Positions 35,848 to 43,503 of a stretch of 43,503 nt of DNA are shown here, piece by piece. The notes under the pieces are model-generated. The model had not been told where the DNA came from. It saw only the letters and a program-made list of their open reading frames with translations, and ran no database searches. The translations under genes were made by a program, and so were the position numbers. The DNA is from Selenomonas sp. oral taxon 126 (GTDB lineage Bacteria; Bacillota; Negativicutes; Selenomonadales; Selenomonadaceae). The DNA lies in assembly GCF_001683335.1 (NCBI RefSeq), contig NZ_CP016201.1, positions 1,465,245-1,508,747 on the forward strand. The letters run 5' to 3'. Position 1 is the stretch's first letter, and each line of letters opens with the position of its first letter.

Positions 35848-36207
35848 GTGCTTATCAAGCAGGATAAGAATAAGGCGCGTCAGAAGCGCCATCTGCGCGT
35901 GCGCAATCACATTGCAGGTACGGCGGCTCGTCCGCGCCTCAATGTATTCCGCAGCCTCAAGAACATCTACGCACAGATCATTGACGATGAAAAGGGCGTG
36001 ACGCTCGTCTCCGCGAGCTCCAAGGACAAGGACTTCTCCCAGTACGGCGGCAACGTCGAGGCAGCAAAGGCAATCGGCGCTGCTGTTGCGAAGAAAGCCC
36101 TCGAAAAGGGCATCACCGAGGTCGTCTTTGACCGCGGCGGCTACATCTACCATGGCCGCGTCGCTGCTCTCGCTGAGGCGGCACGCGAAGCGGGTCTGAA
36201 ATTCTAA
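35848..36207 (+). CDS. rplR: 50S ribosomal protein L18
   Basis: L18 carries 5S rRNA into the large subunit. The 119 residues start at GTG with AGGAG upstream and show [55 protein letters not shown] and [20 protein letters not shown]. Normal length. Confidence 0.97.
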   Translation: MLIKQDKNKARQKRHLRVRNHIAGTAARPRLNVFRSLKNIYAQIIDDEKGVTLVSASSKDKDFSQYGGNVEAAKAIGAAVAKKALEKGITEVVFDRGGYIYHGRVAALAEAAREAGLKF

Positions 36208-36219
36208 AGGAGGGAAAGC

Positions 36220-36729
36220 ATGGCTAGACATAACAACGAAAACGAGACGCCGGAGTTCGAAGAGCGTGTCGTATTCATCAACCGCGTATCGAAGGTTGTC
36301 AAGGGCGGCCGACGCTCCTCCTTCAGCGCACTTGTTGTCGTTGGCAACAAGAAGGGCAAGGTCGGTTTCGGTCTCGGCAAGGCTGCTGAGGTGCCCGAGG
36401 CAATCCGCAAGGGTGTCGAGGACGCAAAGAAGAGCCTGATCGAGGTTCCGCTGCGCGACGAGCGCACGATCCCGCATGAGATCACGGGCATCTTCGGTGC
36501 CGGCCGCGTGCTTCTGAAGCCCGCTGCCAAAGGTACCGGTGTCATTGCCGGCGGCCCTGCGCGTGCGGTGCTCGAGCTCGCGGGCGTGCGTGACATCCTC
36601 ACGAAGTCGCTCGGCACGTCCAACCCGAACAACATGGTTCGCGCGACGATGGAAGGGCTCATCGGCCTCAAGAACCCCGCCGATGTGGCAGCACTGCGCG
36701 GCAAGACCGTGCGCGAGATTTTTGGCTGA
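36220..36729 (+). CDS. rpsE: 30S ribosomal protein S5
   Basis: S5 acts in mRNA unwinding and decoding fidelity. The 169-residue protein has [20 protein letters not shown], the double-stranded RNA-binding-like fold with [20 protein letters not shown], and the C-terminal [27 protein letters not shown] precedes ATG, only 12 nt after rplR. Confidence 0.98.
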   Translation: MARHNNENETPEFEERVVFINRVSKVVKGGRRSSFSALVVVGNKKGKVGFGLGKAAEVPEAIRKGVEDAKKSLIEVPLRDERTIPHEITGIFGAGRVLLKPAAKGTGVIAGGPARAVLELAGVRDILTKSLGTSNPNNMVRATMEGLIGLKNPADVAALRGKTVREIFG

Positions 36730-36744
36730 TAAGGAGGAACGAAC

Positions 36745-36930
36745 ATGGCAAAAGTCAGAGTAACGCTGACACGCAGCTTGATCGGTCGTCCTGAGACGCA
36801 GCGCAAGACTGTGAAATCGCTCGGACTGCGTAAGCGCAACTCCGTTACCGAGCTTCCCGACACGCCCGCCGTGCGTGGGCAGCTTCACAAGGTCTCCCAC
36901 CTCATCACGGTGGAAGAGATTGCAGACTGA
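36745..36930 (+). CDS. rpmD: 50S ribosomal protein L30
   Basis: L30 is a small peripheral protein of the large subunit. The 61 residues show [40 protein letters not shown] and a HLITVEEI end. AAGGAGG precedes ATG. Presence and place between rpsE and rplO are standard. Confidence 0.96.
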   Translation: MAKVRVTLTRSLIGRPETQRKTVKSLGLRKRNSVTELPDTPAVRGQLHKVSHLITVEEIAD

Positions 36931-36949
36931 AGAGGGGAGGCAAACATCT

Positions 36950-37393
36950 ATGAAACTGCATGAATTACAGCCCGCTGAGGGCTCGCGTGCCACGCGTAAG
37001 CGTGTTGGCCGCGGCATCGGCTCCGGCATGGGCAAGACCTCGACGCGTGGCATGAAGGGACAGAAGTCCCGCGCCGGCGGCGGTGTCCGCAGCGGCTTTG
37101 AGGGCGGTCAGATGCCTCTCTACCGTCGTCTCCCAAAGCGTGGCTTTAAGAACGTTTGGGCAAAGACCTTTGCCGAGGTGAACGTTGGCAGCCTGAACTG
37201 CTTCGAGGATGGCGCAACGGTTGATCCCGTTGCACTCATCGAGGCAGGCATCCTCAAGAATGTCCGTGACGGCATCCGCATCCTCGGCGACGGCGAGCTT
37301 ACGGCGAAGAACCTCACCGTTCGCGCACAGGGCTTTACGCAGGGCGCGGCAGAGAAAATCGCAGCGGCAGGCGGCAAAGTCGAGGTGATCTAA
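36950..37393 (+). CDS. rplO: 50S ribosomal protein L15
   Basis: L15 joins late in 50S assembly. From ATG 36950, with GGGGAGG upstream, it has 147 residues: [59 protein letters not shown] and a [12 protein letters not shown] end. The longer open frame from within rpmD is a coincidence. It ends one base before secY, suggesting coupling of the two. Confidence 0.97.
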   Translation: MKLHELQPAEGSRATRKRVGRGIGSGMGKTSTRGMKGQKSRAGGGVRSGFEGGQMPLYRRLPKRGFKNVWAKTFAEVNVGSLNCFEDGATVDPVALIEAGILKNVRDGIRILGDGELTAKNLTVRAQGFTQGAAEKIAAAGGKVEVI

Positions 37394-37394
37394 G

Positions 37395-38651
37395 GTGCTC
37401 CAAGCCCTTGGAAACATCTTCCAGATCCCGGAACTTCGACAGAAGATCGTATTCACCCTCATCATGTTCGCCGTGTTCCGCATGGGGACACACATTCCCG
37501 TGCCCGGCGTCGATCCAACGGCGATCGAGCAGCTCTTTGCACAGGGAACCCTGTTCGGACTGCTCGACCTCTTCTCGGGTGGTGCGTTCAGTAAATTCTC
37601 CGTCTTTGCGATGAGCATTACGCCCTACATCAACGCAGCCATCATCATGCAGCTGCTCAACGTCGTTGTACCGACGCTTGAGCAGTGGTCAAAGGAAGGC
37701 GCAGAGGGGCACAAGAAGACAACGAAGGTCACGCGGTATCTTACGGTGGGACTCGCATTCTTTCAGGCGATCGGTATGTCCATCGGTCTCAAAAGTGCGA
37801 TCCTCAACCCGAGTCCCGTGAACATCCTCATCATTGCCATCACGCTCACAGCGGGGACAGTGTTCCTGATGTGGCTGGGCGAACAGATCACGGCAAACGG
37901 TGTCGGCAATGGAATCTCTCTGATTATCTTTGCCGGTATCGTCGCGGCTCTGCCGAAGAACATCGGCACAATCTACGCCTATGTCAAGGCGGGTACGATC
38001 AGCTATTTCAGCGTATTCGCGTTTGGCGTCATCGCACTCGCGATGATCGTCTTCGTCATTCACATCGAGACGGGATTCCGCCGCGTCCCGATCACGTATG
38101 CAAAGCGTCTCGTCGGCGGGCGCGTGGGCAGCGGGCACTCGAGTCACATTCCGTTCAAGGTCAATCAGGCGGGCGTTATCCCGATCATCTTCGCCTCGTC
38201 GGTGCTTATGTTCCCGATTACGGTTGCACAGTTCATCGACATTCCGTGGGTCAAGACAGCGGCGGCGTACCTCGAGTGGGGCAAACCACTCCAGACTACG
38301 CTGTACGTCCTGATGATTATCTTCTTCACCTACTTCTATACGTCGGTGACAGTGAAGATTCCGGATATGGCAGACAATCTCAAGAAATACGGCGGATTCG
38401 TGCCGGGGCTTCGTCCCGGACAGGCGACGGCGGATTATCTTGACTATGTACTCACGCGCATCACGCTTGCGGGGGCATTCTTCCTCGCATTCATCGCGGT
38501 GCTGCCAAACATGGTGGCAGGTGCGACGAACATTCAGGGCGTGTACTTCGGCGGCACGGCGCTGCTCATCGTCGTCGGCGTTGCGCTGCAGACCATGAAG
38601 CAGATCGAGTCGATGGTCGTCATGCGCCACTACGAAGGCTTTATGAAATAA
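37395..38651 (+). CDS. secY: Protein translocase subunit SecY
   Basis: SecY forms the inner-membrane channel for Sec-dependent export and insertion. In this cell it would carry the TPS adhesin, TpsB and the LtaS-like enzyme. The 418 residues form about ten membrane segments, with GTHIPVPGVDP in the first loop, FSGGAFSKFSVFAMSITPYI (plug/TM2 region), GNGISLIIFAGI, PFKVNQAGVIPIIFASS and RPGQATADYLDYVLTRITL. It starts at GTG one base after rplO. Confidence 0.98.
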   Translation: MLQALGNIFQIPELRQKIVFTLIMFAVFRMGTHIPVPGVDPTAIEQLFAQGTLFGLLDLFSGGAFSKFSVFAMSITPYINAAIIMQLLNVVVPTLEQWSKEGAEGHKKTTKVTRYLTVGLAFFQAIGMSIGLKSAILNPSPVNILIIAITLTAGTVFLMWLGEQITANGVGNGISLIIFAGIVAALPKNIGTIYAYVKAGTISYFSVFAFGVIALAMIVFVIHIETGFRRVPITYAKRLVGGRVGSGHSSHIPFKVNQAGVIPIIFASSVLMFPITVAQFIDIPWVKTAAAYLEWGKPLQTTLYVLMIIFFTYFYTSVTVKIPDMADNLKKYGGFVPGLRPGQATADYLDYVLTRITLAGAFFLAFIAVLPNMVAGATNIQGVYFGGTALLIVVGVALQTMKQIESMVVMRHYEGFMK

Positions 38652-38668
38652 CGTAAGGAGATTGAGCA

Positions 38669-39313
38669 ATGCACATCATTTTGATGGGGCCCCCGGGTGC
38701 CGGCAAGGGCACGCAGGCGGCAAACCTCGTAAAGCGATACGGTATCCTGCATATCTCCACGGGCGATATGTTTCGTGAAGCCGTGAAAGAGGGCACGCCG
38801 CTCGGCAAAGAGGCAAAGTCCTACATGGACGCGGGCAAGCTCGTCCCCGACGAGGTGACGATCGGCATTGTGCGCGAGCGTCTCAGCAAAGACGACTGCA
38901 AGAAGGGATTCATCCTCGATGGATTCCCGCGCACGGTCGAGCAGGCGGATGCACTCAATGAAATCCTTGCAGACAACGGGCTGACGCTCACGGGCGTCCT
39001 CAACATCAACGTCCCCGCCGCCGATCTCATCGAGCGTGCCGTTGGACGCCGTATCTGCAAGAGTTGCGGACATTCCTTCCACGTGAAGTTCAACCCGACC
39101 AAGGTTGAGGGTGTCTGCGATGACTGCGGCGGTACGACCTATCAGCGTGCCGACGACAGCGAAGAGACCATGAAGAGCCGTCTTTCCGTCTATGAATCCT
39201 CCACGCGCCCCCTCATCGACTACTACACGAAGGCGGGCGTCTACAAGGAGATCGACGGCAGACAGGACATCGCAAAGGTCGAGGCGGATCTCGCCGCCGT
39301 CCTTGAGGCGTAA
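38669..39313 (+). CDS. adk: Adenylate kinase
   Basis: It interconverts ATP + AMP and 2 ADP in the cytoplasm. The 214 residues show the P-loop [11 protein letters not shown], the AMP-binding [11 protein letters not shown] and [12 protein letters not shown] stretches, and a lid domain with two cysteine pairs (CKSCG and CDDCGG), the long zinc-binding type common in Gram-positive lineages. AAGGAG precedes ATG. In most Firmicutes map follows; here infA comes directly after 18 nt. Confidence 0.98.
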   Translation: MHIILMGPPGAGKGTQAANLVKRYGILHISTGDMFREAVKEGTPLGKEAKSYMDAGKLVPDEVTIGIVRERLSKDDCKKGFILDGFPRTVEQADALNEILADNGLTLTGVLNINVPAADLIERAVGRRICKSCGHSFHVKFNPTKVEGVCDDCGGTTYQRADDSEETMKSRLSVYESSTRPLIDYYTKAGVYKEIDGRQDIAKVEADLAAVLEA

Positions 39314-39331
39314 AAGGAGCGAAAGGGAAGT

Positions 39332-39550
39332 ATGTCAAAACAGGATGTCATCGAGGTAGAGGGAAGAGTCGTCGAGAAGCTTCCCAATGCGATGTTCCAG
39401 GTCGAACTTGAGAATGGACACGTCGTCCTCGCTCATGTATCCGGAAAGATACGCATGAACTTCATCCGTATTCTGCCGGGCGACAAGGTAACCATCGAAC
39501 TCACCCCGTACGATCTGACTCGTGGACGTATTACATATCGCTTCAAATAG
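39332..39550 (+). CDS. infA: Translation initiation factor IF-1
   Basis: IF-1 blocks the 30S A site during initiation. The 72-residue OB-fold protein shows [40 protein letters not shown] and [16 protein letters not shown]. It is of normal size. The 94 nt after it hold a candidate promoter before rpmJ. Confidence 0.98.
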   Translation: MSKQDVIEVEGRVVEKLPNAMFQVELENGHVVLAHVSGKIRMNFIRILPGDKVTIELTPYDLTRGRITYRFK

Positions 39551-39560
39551 TCCTGAAAAT

Positions 39561-39592
39561 ACTAGCCAGACGGGATTTTCTGTGCTAGAATA
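39561..39592 (+). promoter_or_regulatory. Candidate internal promoter before rpmJ
   Basis: TAGCCA, 17 nt and TAGAAT preceded by TGTGC lie in the 94-nt infA-rpmJ gap. The -35 matches four of six and the -10 five of six bases. The TGCTAGAATAGA wording resembles the tpsB promoter. It could give extra expression of the rpmJ-rplQ segment, including rpoA. Confidence 0.45.
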
Positions 39593-39644
39593 GAAAAGAT
39601 CGACTTGAACCTTGAATGTAAGGAGACGGAAGGAGGCAAGCGCA

Positions 39645-39758
39645 GTGAAGGTAAGACCGTCTGTCAAGAAAATCTGCGAGAAATGCAAGATCATCAAGCG
39701 CAAGGGCCGTGTCATGGTCATTTGCGAGAACCCCAAGCATAAACAAAGACAAGGATAA
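39645..39758 (+). CDS. rpmJ: 50S ribosomal protein L36
   Basis: L36 is the smallest large-subunit protein. The 37-residue frame from GTG (AAGGAGG 9 nt upstream) reads [20 protein letters not shown], then [17 protein letters not shown]. Three cysteines and a histidine (CEKC...C...H) make it the zinc-binding type. It lies between infA and rpsM in the usual place. Confidence 0.96.
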   Translation: MKVRPSVKKICEKCKIIKRKGRVMVICENPKHKQRQG

Positions 39759-39772
39759 AAGGAGGTGCACTT

Positions 39773-40141
39773 ATGGCACGTATTGCCGGTGTAGATTTGC
39801 CCCGTGATAAGAGAATTGAGATTTCCCTGACGTACATCTACGGGATTGGCCTGACGACCGCGAAGAAGCTGCTCGCGATCGCAAACGTCAATCCCGATAC
39901 CCGTACGCGCGACCTCACGGAGGATGAAGTCGTCAGACTTCGTGATGCCATCGACAAGAACGCCGTGGTGGAGGGCGACCTTCGCCGCGAAATTCAGATG
40001 AACATCAAGCGTCTCGTTGATATCGGCTGCTACCGTGGCCGCCGCCACCGTCTCGGCCTGCCTGTCCGCGGACAGAACACGAAGAACAATGCGCGCACGC
40101 GCAAGGGCCCGAAGAAGGCCGTTGCAGGCAAGAAAAAGTAA
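39773..40141 (+). CDS. rpsM: 30S ribosomal protein S13
   Basis: S13 contacts the P-site tRNA and bridges to L5. The 122 residues show [54 protein letters not shown] and [26 protein letters not shown] precedes ATG. It heads the alpha-operon part of the cluster. Confidence 0.98.
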   Translation: MARIAGVDLPRDKRIEISLTYIYGIGLTTAKKLLAIANVNPDTRTRDLTEDEVVRLRDAIDKNAVVEGDLRREIQMNIKRLVDIGCYRGRRHRLGLPVRGQNTKNNARTRKGPKKAVAGKKK

Positions 40142-40156
40142 AGGAGGCTCGTAGAG

Positions 40157-40549
40157 GTGGCTGTTAAGAAAACAACACGTTCCAAGAAAAAAGTTCGCAA
40201 GAACATAGAGTCGGGCGTTGCACACATCAGCTCGACATTCAACAACACGATCGTCACGCTCACCGATAAGAGCGGCAATGCCCTCTCGTGGGCGAGCGCC
40301 GGCGGTCTCGGCTTCCGTGGCTCGCGCAAGAGCACGCCGTTTGCAGCACAGATGGCTGCAGAGACGGCTGCAAAGGCTGCGATGGAGCACGGCCTGAAGT
40401 CCGTCGAAGTCTATGTCAAGGGTCCTGGTGCAGGCCGTGAGGCAGCAATCCGCTCGCTGCAGGCTACGGGTCTCGAAGTCAATATGATCAAAGACGTGAC
40501 TCCCATCCCGCACAACGGATGCCGTCCGCCGAAGCGTCGCCGCGTCTAA
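40157..40549 (+). CDS. rpsK: 30S ribosomal protein S11
   Basis: S11 lies on the 30S platform beside the mRNA exit. The 130 residues start at GTG and show [40 protein letters not shown] and [17 protein letters not shown]. Standard size and position after rpsM. Confidence 0.98.
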   Translation: MAVKKTTRSKKKVRKNIESGVAHISSTFNNTIVTLTDKSGNALSWASAGGLGFRGSRKSTPFAAQMAAETAAKAAMEHGLKSVEVYVKGPGAGREAAIRSLQATGLEVNMIKDVTPIPHNGCRPPKRRRV

Positions 40550-40569
40550 CAGGAGGTGCATGAAACAAC

Positions 40570-41163
40570 ATGGCAATCGATAGAGTACCAGTCCTCAAGC
40601 GCTGCCGCGCACTCGGACTCGAGCCTGCGACCCTCGGCCGCTCGCGTCAGTCGACGCGTCAGCTGCGCCGCACGAATCGCAAGGTCTCGGAGTACGGACT
40701 CCAGCTCAAGGAAAAGCAGAAGGCAAAGTTCATCTATGGTGTCCTTGAGCGTCAGTTCCGCGGCTACTATGACAAGGCGAAGAAGATGTCGGGCGTCACA
40801 GGTGAGAACCTGCTGAGCCTCCTCGAGCGCCGTCTCGACAACGTCGTCTTCCGCCTCGGGCTTGCCAACACGCGCCGTCAGGCACGTCAGCTCGTCCGTC
40901 ACGGTCATTTCACCGTGAACGGCAAGCGCGTTGACATCCCCTCCGCACTCGTCCGCGAGGGCGACGTGATTGAGGTCGCCGAGAAGAGCCGCGCGAGCGC
41001 GTTCTTCAAGGAGCTGAAGGAGAGCAGCAATGCCCTTTCCGCACCTGCATGGCTGACCGCCGATCAGGCAAACCTGACGGGCACGGTCACACGTTTCCCC
41101 CATCGTGAGGAAATCGACGTTCCGGTCAATGAACAGGCCATCGTCGAACTCTACTCCAAATAA
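40570..41163 (+). CDS. rpsD: 30S ribosomal protein S4, zinc-free form
   Basis: S4 is a primary 16S rRNA binder and part of the mRNA entry helicase. The 197 residues include [20 protein letters not shown], an S4 RNA-binding domain ([20 protein letters not shown]) and a C-terminal [13 protein letters not shown]. The N-terminus ([20 protein letters not shown]) has a single cysteine in place of the zinc knuckle of many S4 proteins. In E. coli S4 represses the alpha operon. Confidence 0.97.
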   Translation: MAIDRVPVLKRCRALGLEPATLGRSRQSTRQLRRTNRKVSEYGLQLKEKQKAKFIYGVLERQFRGYYDKAKKMSGVTGENLLSLLERRLDNVVFRLGLANTRRQARQLVRHGHFTVNGKRVDIPSALVREGDVIEVAEKSRASAFFKELKESSNALSAPAWLTADQANLTGTVTRFPHREEIDVPVNEQAIVELYSK

Positions 41164-41213
41164 TGAATGTGAATGTGTCTGCATTACGCGTTTATTATGG
41201 AGGAGGCACATAG

Positions 41214-42173
41214 ATGACAGATATCGAGAAACCGAAAATCGAGATCGCAGAGATCAGCGAGGACGGACGCTACGGGCGTTTCGTCTGCGAGCCACTCGAG
41301 CCGGGCTACGGCACGACGTTCGGCAACAGTCTGCGGCGTATGCTGCTCTCCTCACTGGATGGAGCGGCGGTCACCTCCATCCAAATCGACGGCGTGCTGC
41401 ACGAGTTCTCCACAATCCCGGGCGTACGGGATGATGTGACGAGCATCGTACTGGCACTCAAGCAGCTCTGCATTCGAATGCAGGGGAGCGAGCCGCATAC
41501 CATCCGCATCGAGGCGGAGGGGGAGCGCGAGGTCACTGCAGCCGACATCGAATGCGGCAGCGACATCGAGATCCTGAACCCCGATCTTCACATTGCAACG
41601 CTGAATGCGACGGGCAAGCTCAAGATCGAGATGACCGTCGAGCGCGGGCGCGGCTATGTGGCGGCGGACAAGAACAAGAAGGCGGACGACAGCATCGGCG
41701 TCATCCCCATCGACTCCATCTTCTCCCCCGTCCAGCGCGTCAACTACACGGTAGAGGACACGCGCGTCGGCAACGTCACCGACTACGACCGCCTCATCCT
41801 CGACGTGTGGACGAACGGCTCCATCCGTCCGGAGGAAGCCGTGAGCAAGGCGGCTGCCATCCTCGTCATGCACCTGCGTCTGTTCCAGAACATGGACGGC
41901 ACGGTCATCGAGGAGGAGGAGGAAGTCCCGAACTTCCCGCCCGAAGAGGTCGACGACAGCGCAAAGGTGCTCGAGATGACCATCGACGATCTGGATCTTT
42001 CCGTCCGTTCCTTCAACTGCCTTAAGCGCGCCGGCATCAACACCGTTGCCGATCTCGCGCAGAAGACCGAGGATGACATGATGAAGGTACGCAATCTCGG
42101 GCGAAAATCTCTGGATGAAGTGAAGAAAAAACTTGAGGAGCTTGGACTCTCCTTGAGACAGGAAAACGAATAA
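41214..42173 (+). CDS. rpoA: DNA-directed RNA polymerase subunit alpha
   Basis: The alpha dimer scaffolds RNA polymerase assembly, and its C-terminal domain contacts UP elements and activators. The 319 residues comprise the N-terminal domain (about 1-225, with [20 protein letters not shown] and [15 protein letters not shown]), an acidic linker with [13 protein letters not shown], and the C-terminal domain with [20 protein letters not shown] and [28 protein letters not shown] precedes ATG. Confidence 0.98.
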   Translation: MTDIEKPKIEIAEISEDGRYGRFVCEPLEPGYGTTFGNSLRRMLLSSLDGAAVTSIQIDGVLHEFSTIPGVRDDVTSIVLALKQLCIRMQGSEPHTIRIEAEGEREVTAADIECGSDIEILNPDLHIATLNATGKLKIEMTVERGRGYVAADKNKKADDSIGVIPIDSIFSPVQRVNYTVEDTRVGNVTDYDRLILDVWTNGSIRPEEAVSKAAAILVMHLRLFQNMDGTVIEEEEEVPNFPPEEVDDSAKVLEMTIDDLDLSVRSFNCLKRAGINTVADLAQKTEDDMMKVRNLGRKSLDEVKKKLEELGLSLRQENE

Positions 42174-42192
42174 CGATAGGAGTGGGAAACAC

Positions 42193-42525
42193 ATGAGAAA
42201 GCTCGGACGCAATTCCGCGGCCCGCAAGGCTCTCCTCAGGAGCATCCTCACATCCTTCTTCAAGTATGGACGCATTGAGACGACCGAGGCAAAGGCAAAG
42301 GAGCTCCGCTCTCTCGCCGATGGTCTCATCACGCTCGCCAAGCGCGGCGACCTCAGTGCGCGCCGTCAGGCTATCGCAGCTCTGGCAGAAGAGGATGTCG
42401 TGCGCAAGCTCTTCGGCGAAATCGCAGAGAAATACACGGATAAGAAGAGCGGCTACACCCGCATCTTGAAGCTCGGCCCCCGTCGCGGCGACGCCGCCCC
42501 GATGGCCATCATCGAGCTCGTATGA
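42193..42525 (+). CDS. rplQ: 50S ribosomal protein L17
   Basis: L17 surrounds the tunnel exit region. The 110-residue protein shows [40 protein letters not shown] and [20 protein letters not shown]. It is the last gene of the S10-spc-alpha cluster; a perfect terminator follows 7 nt after the stop codon. Confidence 0.98.
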   Translation: MRKLGRNSAARKALLRSILTSFFKYGRIETTEAKAKELRSLADGLITLAKRGDLSARRQAIAALAEEDVVRKLFGEIAEKYTDKKSGYTRILKLGPRRGDAAPMAIIELV

Positions 42526-42532
42526 GAGACGA

Positions 42533-42576
42533 AAGAGCAGAAAACCTTTTAGAGCAAAGGTTTTCTGCTCTTTTTT
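42533..42576 (+). terminator. Strong terminator of the ribosomal superoperon
   Basis: AAGAGCAGAAAACCTTT pairs without mismatch with AAAGGTTTTCTGCTCTT around a 6-nt loop, a 17-bp stem continuing into a T-run. It closes the cluster that begins at rpsJ. Confidence 0.95.
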
Positions 42577-42703
42577 ATTGCATCCCTTGCCAAGAAGGAT
42601 AAGGAAAAGGATTACACTGCGATCTTCACGCAGGAAAATCCTCACCTGGAAAGGAAAATCGACACGCTTTTTGATGGTGTCAAAAGCCGCTTTTCTCGGA
42701 GAT
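42553..42703 (+). pseudogene. Possible coding relic upstream of the DUF3990 gene
   Basis: After a TAG at 42550 a frame stays open for about 50 codons to TAA at 42701-42703. From 42580 it reads like a real protein tail (KKDKEKDYTAIFTQENPHLE, then RKIDTLFDGVKSRFSRR), charged and amphipathic, with no ATG and no ribosome site. Its left end runs into the rplQ terminator. It may be the 3' remnant of a lost gene, or chance. No family is recognised. Confidence 0.3.
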
Positions 42704-42709
42704 AATGTG

Positions 42710-42715
42710 GTATAA
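42710..42715 (+). promoter_or_regulatory. Candidate -10 box of the DUF3990 gene
   Basis: A perfect TATAAT preceded by TGTGG lies 30 nt before the start codon at 42746. No good -35 hexamer is seen at 16-18 nt upstream. Confidence 0.4.
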
Positions 42716-42745
42716 TGTCATGAGAAGATAAAGGCTGAGAGGTAT

Positions 42746-43503
42746 ATGATGTCCCACGAGAATTTACAGGATGTCTATGCGGCAGAGCAAATGCCACAGG
42801 AGATACAAAAGCAAATAGCCGTGCTCGAATCCACGTCACAGGCGGTTCTGATCCCACAGGCACAAAACGACCTGCAGCAATGTATCGAACAAGCCTATGA
42901 CAGGGGAAGCATCTCAGAGGGGACACGCACCTATCTGAGCGCACATTATCTTCACGATGCGTTCCTGCCGGAGCAGCTTTCGCAGCGGAAGATCGCCCTC
43001 TTTCATGGCTCGCTGGATGCCGTCGGCTGGCCACAGCTCTCGAAATGTCGCGCGGCAAACGATTTCGGCAAGTGCTTTTATTGCACCGAGGAGATGGATC
43101 TGGCAAAAGAATGGTCTTGCCAATACGGAAAAACCGGTGTTGTTTCGGGCTATATCCTCAAAATGGACGGCCTGAACATAGTCAACCTGAACTCAGAGCA
43201 GTATCACACACTCAACTGGATCGGCACACTGCTCGAGCATCGGCAGCCGAACAATTTGGACGATGACAGTAAAGAGGCACGGGACTACCTGATTCAGAAC
43301 TTCGCCGTTGATCTTTCACGGGCAGATGTCATTGTCGGCTATCGCGCCGACGATTCATATTTCCAGTATGCAACGGACTTCCTGCGGAATCGCATCAGTC
43401 TTGACAAACTCAGTGAAGCGATGCGGTTGGGCAAACTGGGAGAGCAGGTAGCCATTAAATCCGAGAGAGCATTCAAGAGACTTGAGTTCAAACGAGCCTA
43501 TCC
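42746..43503 (+). CDS. DUF3990 (ADP-ribosyltransferase-like) protein, 3' end outside window
   Basis: The frame is open from ATG 42746 (or 42749; GAGAGG upstream) to the window end, 252 codons. After a variable helical N-terminus (about 1-80), the DUF3990-like domain shows KIALFHGSLDAV, then RAANDFGKCFYCTEE with LAKEWS, then DVIVGYRADDSYFQYATDFL. The H-G-S, D-F-G-x-x-F-Y-x-T and V-x-x-Y/P-x-A-D-D blocks fit that family, which belongs to the ADP-ribosyltransferase superfamily. Some members occur in toxin-antitoxin-like pairs with small upstream DUF3791 proteins; no such gene is visible here. The activity and target are unknown. The gene is transcribed separately from rplQ. Confidence 0.7.
   Translation, partial: MMSHENLQDVYAAEQMPQEIQKQIAVLESTSQAVLIPQAQNDLQQCIEQAYDRGSISEGTRTYLSAHYLHDAFLPEQLSQRKIALFHGSLDAVGWPQLSKCRAANDFGKCFYCTEEMDLAKEWSCQYGKTGVVSGYILKMDGLNIVNLNSEQYHTLNWIGTLLEHRQPNNLDDDSKEARDYLIQNFAVDLSRADVIVGYRADDSYFQYATDFLRNRISLDKLSEAMRLGKLGEQVAIKSERAFKRLEFKRAY

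Overview
The window looks like a chromosome segment of a motile, diderm Firmicute of the class Negativicutes, most likely Selenomonas or a close relative such as Centipeda. The basis is a Bacillus/Clostridium-type ribosomal gene order (an L7Ae-like gene before rpsL; secY-adk-infA-rpmJ-rpsM-rpsK-rpsD-rpoA-rplQ) combined with outer-membrane machinery: a TpsB/FhaC-type transporter and a giant two-partner-secretion adhesin. A flagellin gene fits the same picture. GC content is high, and many ribosomal genes start with GTG or TTG.

Left accessory region (1-23.2 kb). It opens with the tail of an unidentified gene and an Rpn-family PD-(D/E)XK nuclease gene. A single flagellin gene with a sigma-28-like promoter follows, then a second, N-terminally truncated Rpn gene. 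Next is an 11.6-kb gene for a TPS adhesin built from about 24 YDG/MBG-type repeats, which read as an A-B-C triplet repeated about seven times. Its probable partner transporter gene lies 2.3 kb further on, separated from it by two minus-strand genes: a low-molecular-weight protein tyrosine phosphatase and a DUF4143-type ATPase. After the transporter come trmB, ftsW (overlapping stop/start) and an LtaS/OpgB-like membrane sulfatase-fold enzyme.

Core region (23.2-42.6 kb). The str operon (L7Ae-like, rpsL, rpsG, fusA, tuf) has its own strong promoter and a terminator after tuf. It is followed by the S10-spc-alpha superoperon from rpsJ to rplQ, closed by a long perfect terminator hairpin. These genes build the ribosome and supply EF-G, EF-Tu, IF-1, SecY, adenylate kinase and RNA polymerase alpha. 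rpoBC is not upstream, and map is missing between adk and infA.

Right edge (42.6-43.5 kb). A possible coding relic is followed by the 5' part of a DUF3990-family (ADP-ribosyltransferase-like) gene cut by the window end.

A roughly 160-bp MITE-like element with terminal inverted repeats links the two halves. Two complete copies, in opposite orientation, bracket the ATPase-tpsB block. A diverged copy sits inside the S10 operon between rplB and rpsS. Two end fragments lie upstream of the ATPase gene and between rpsG and fusA. Other leads are intragenic start sites in the Rpn genes and a possible orphan Rpn C-terminal small protein.
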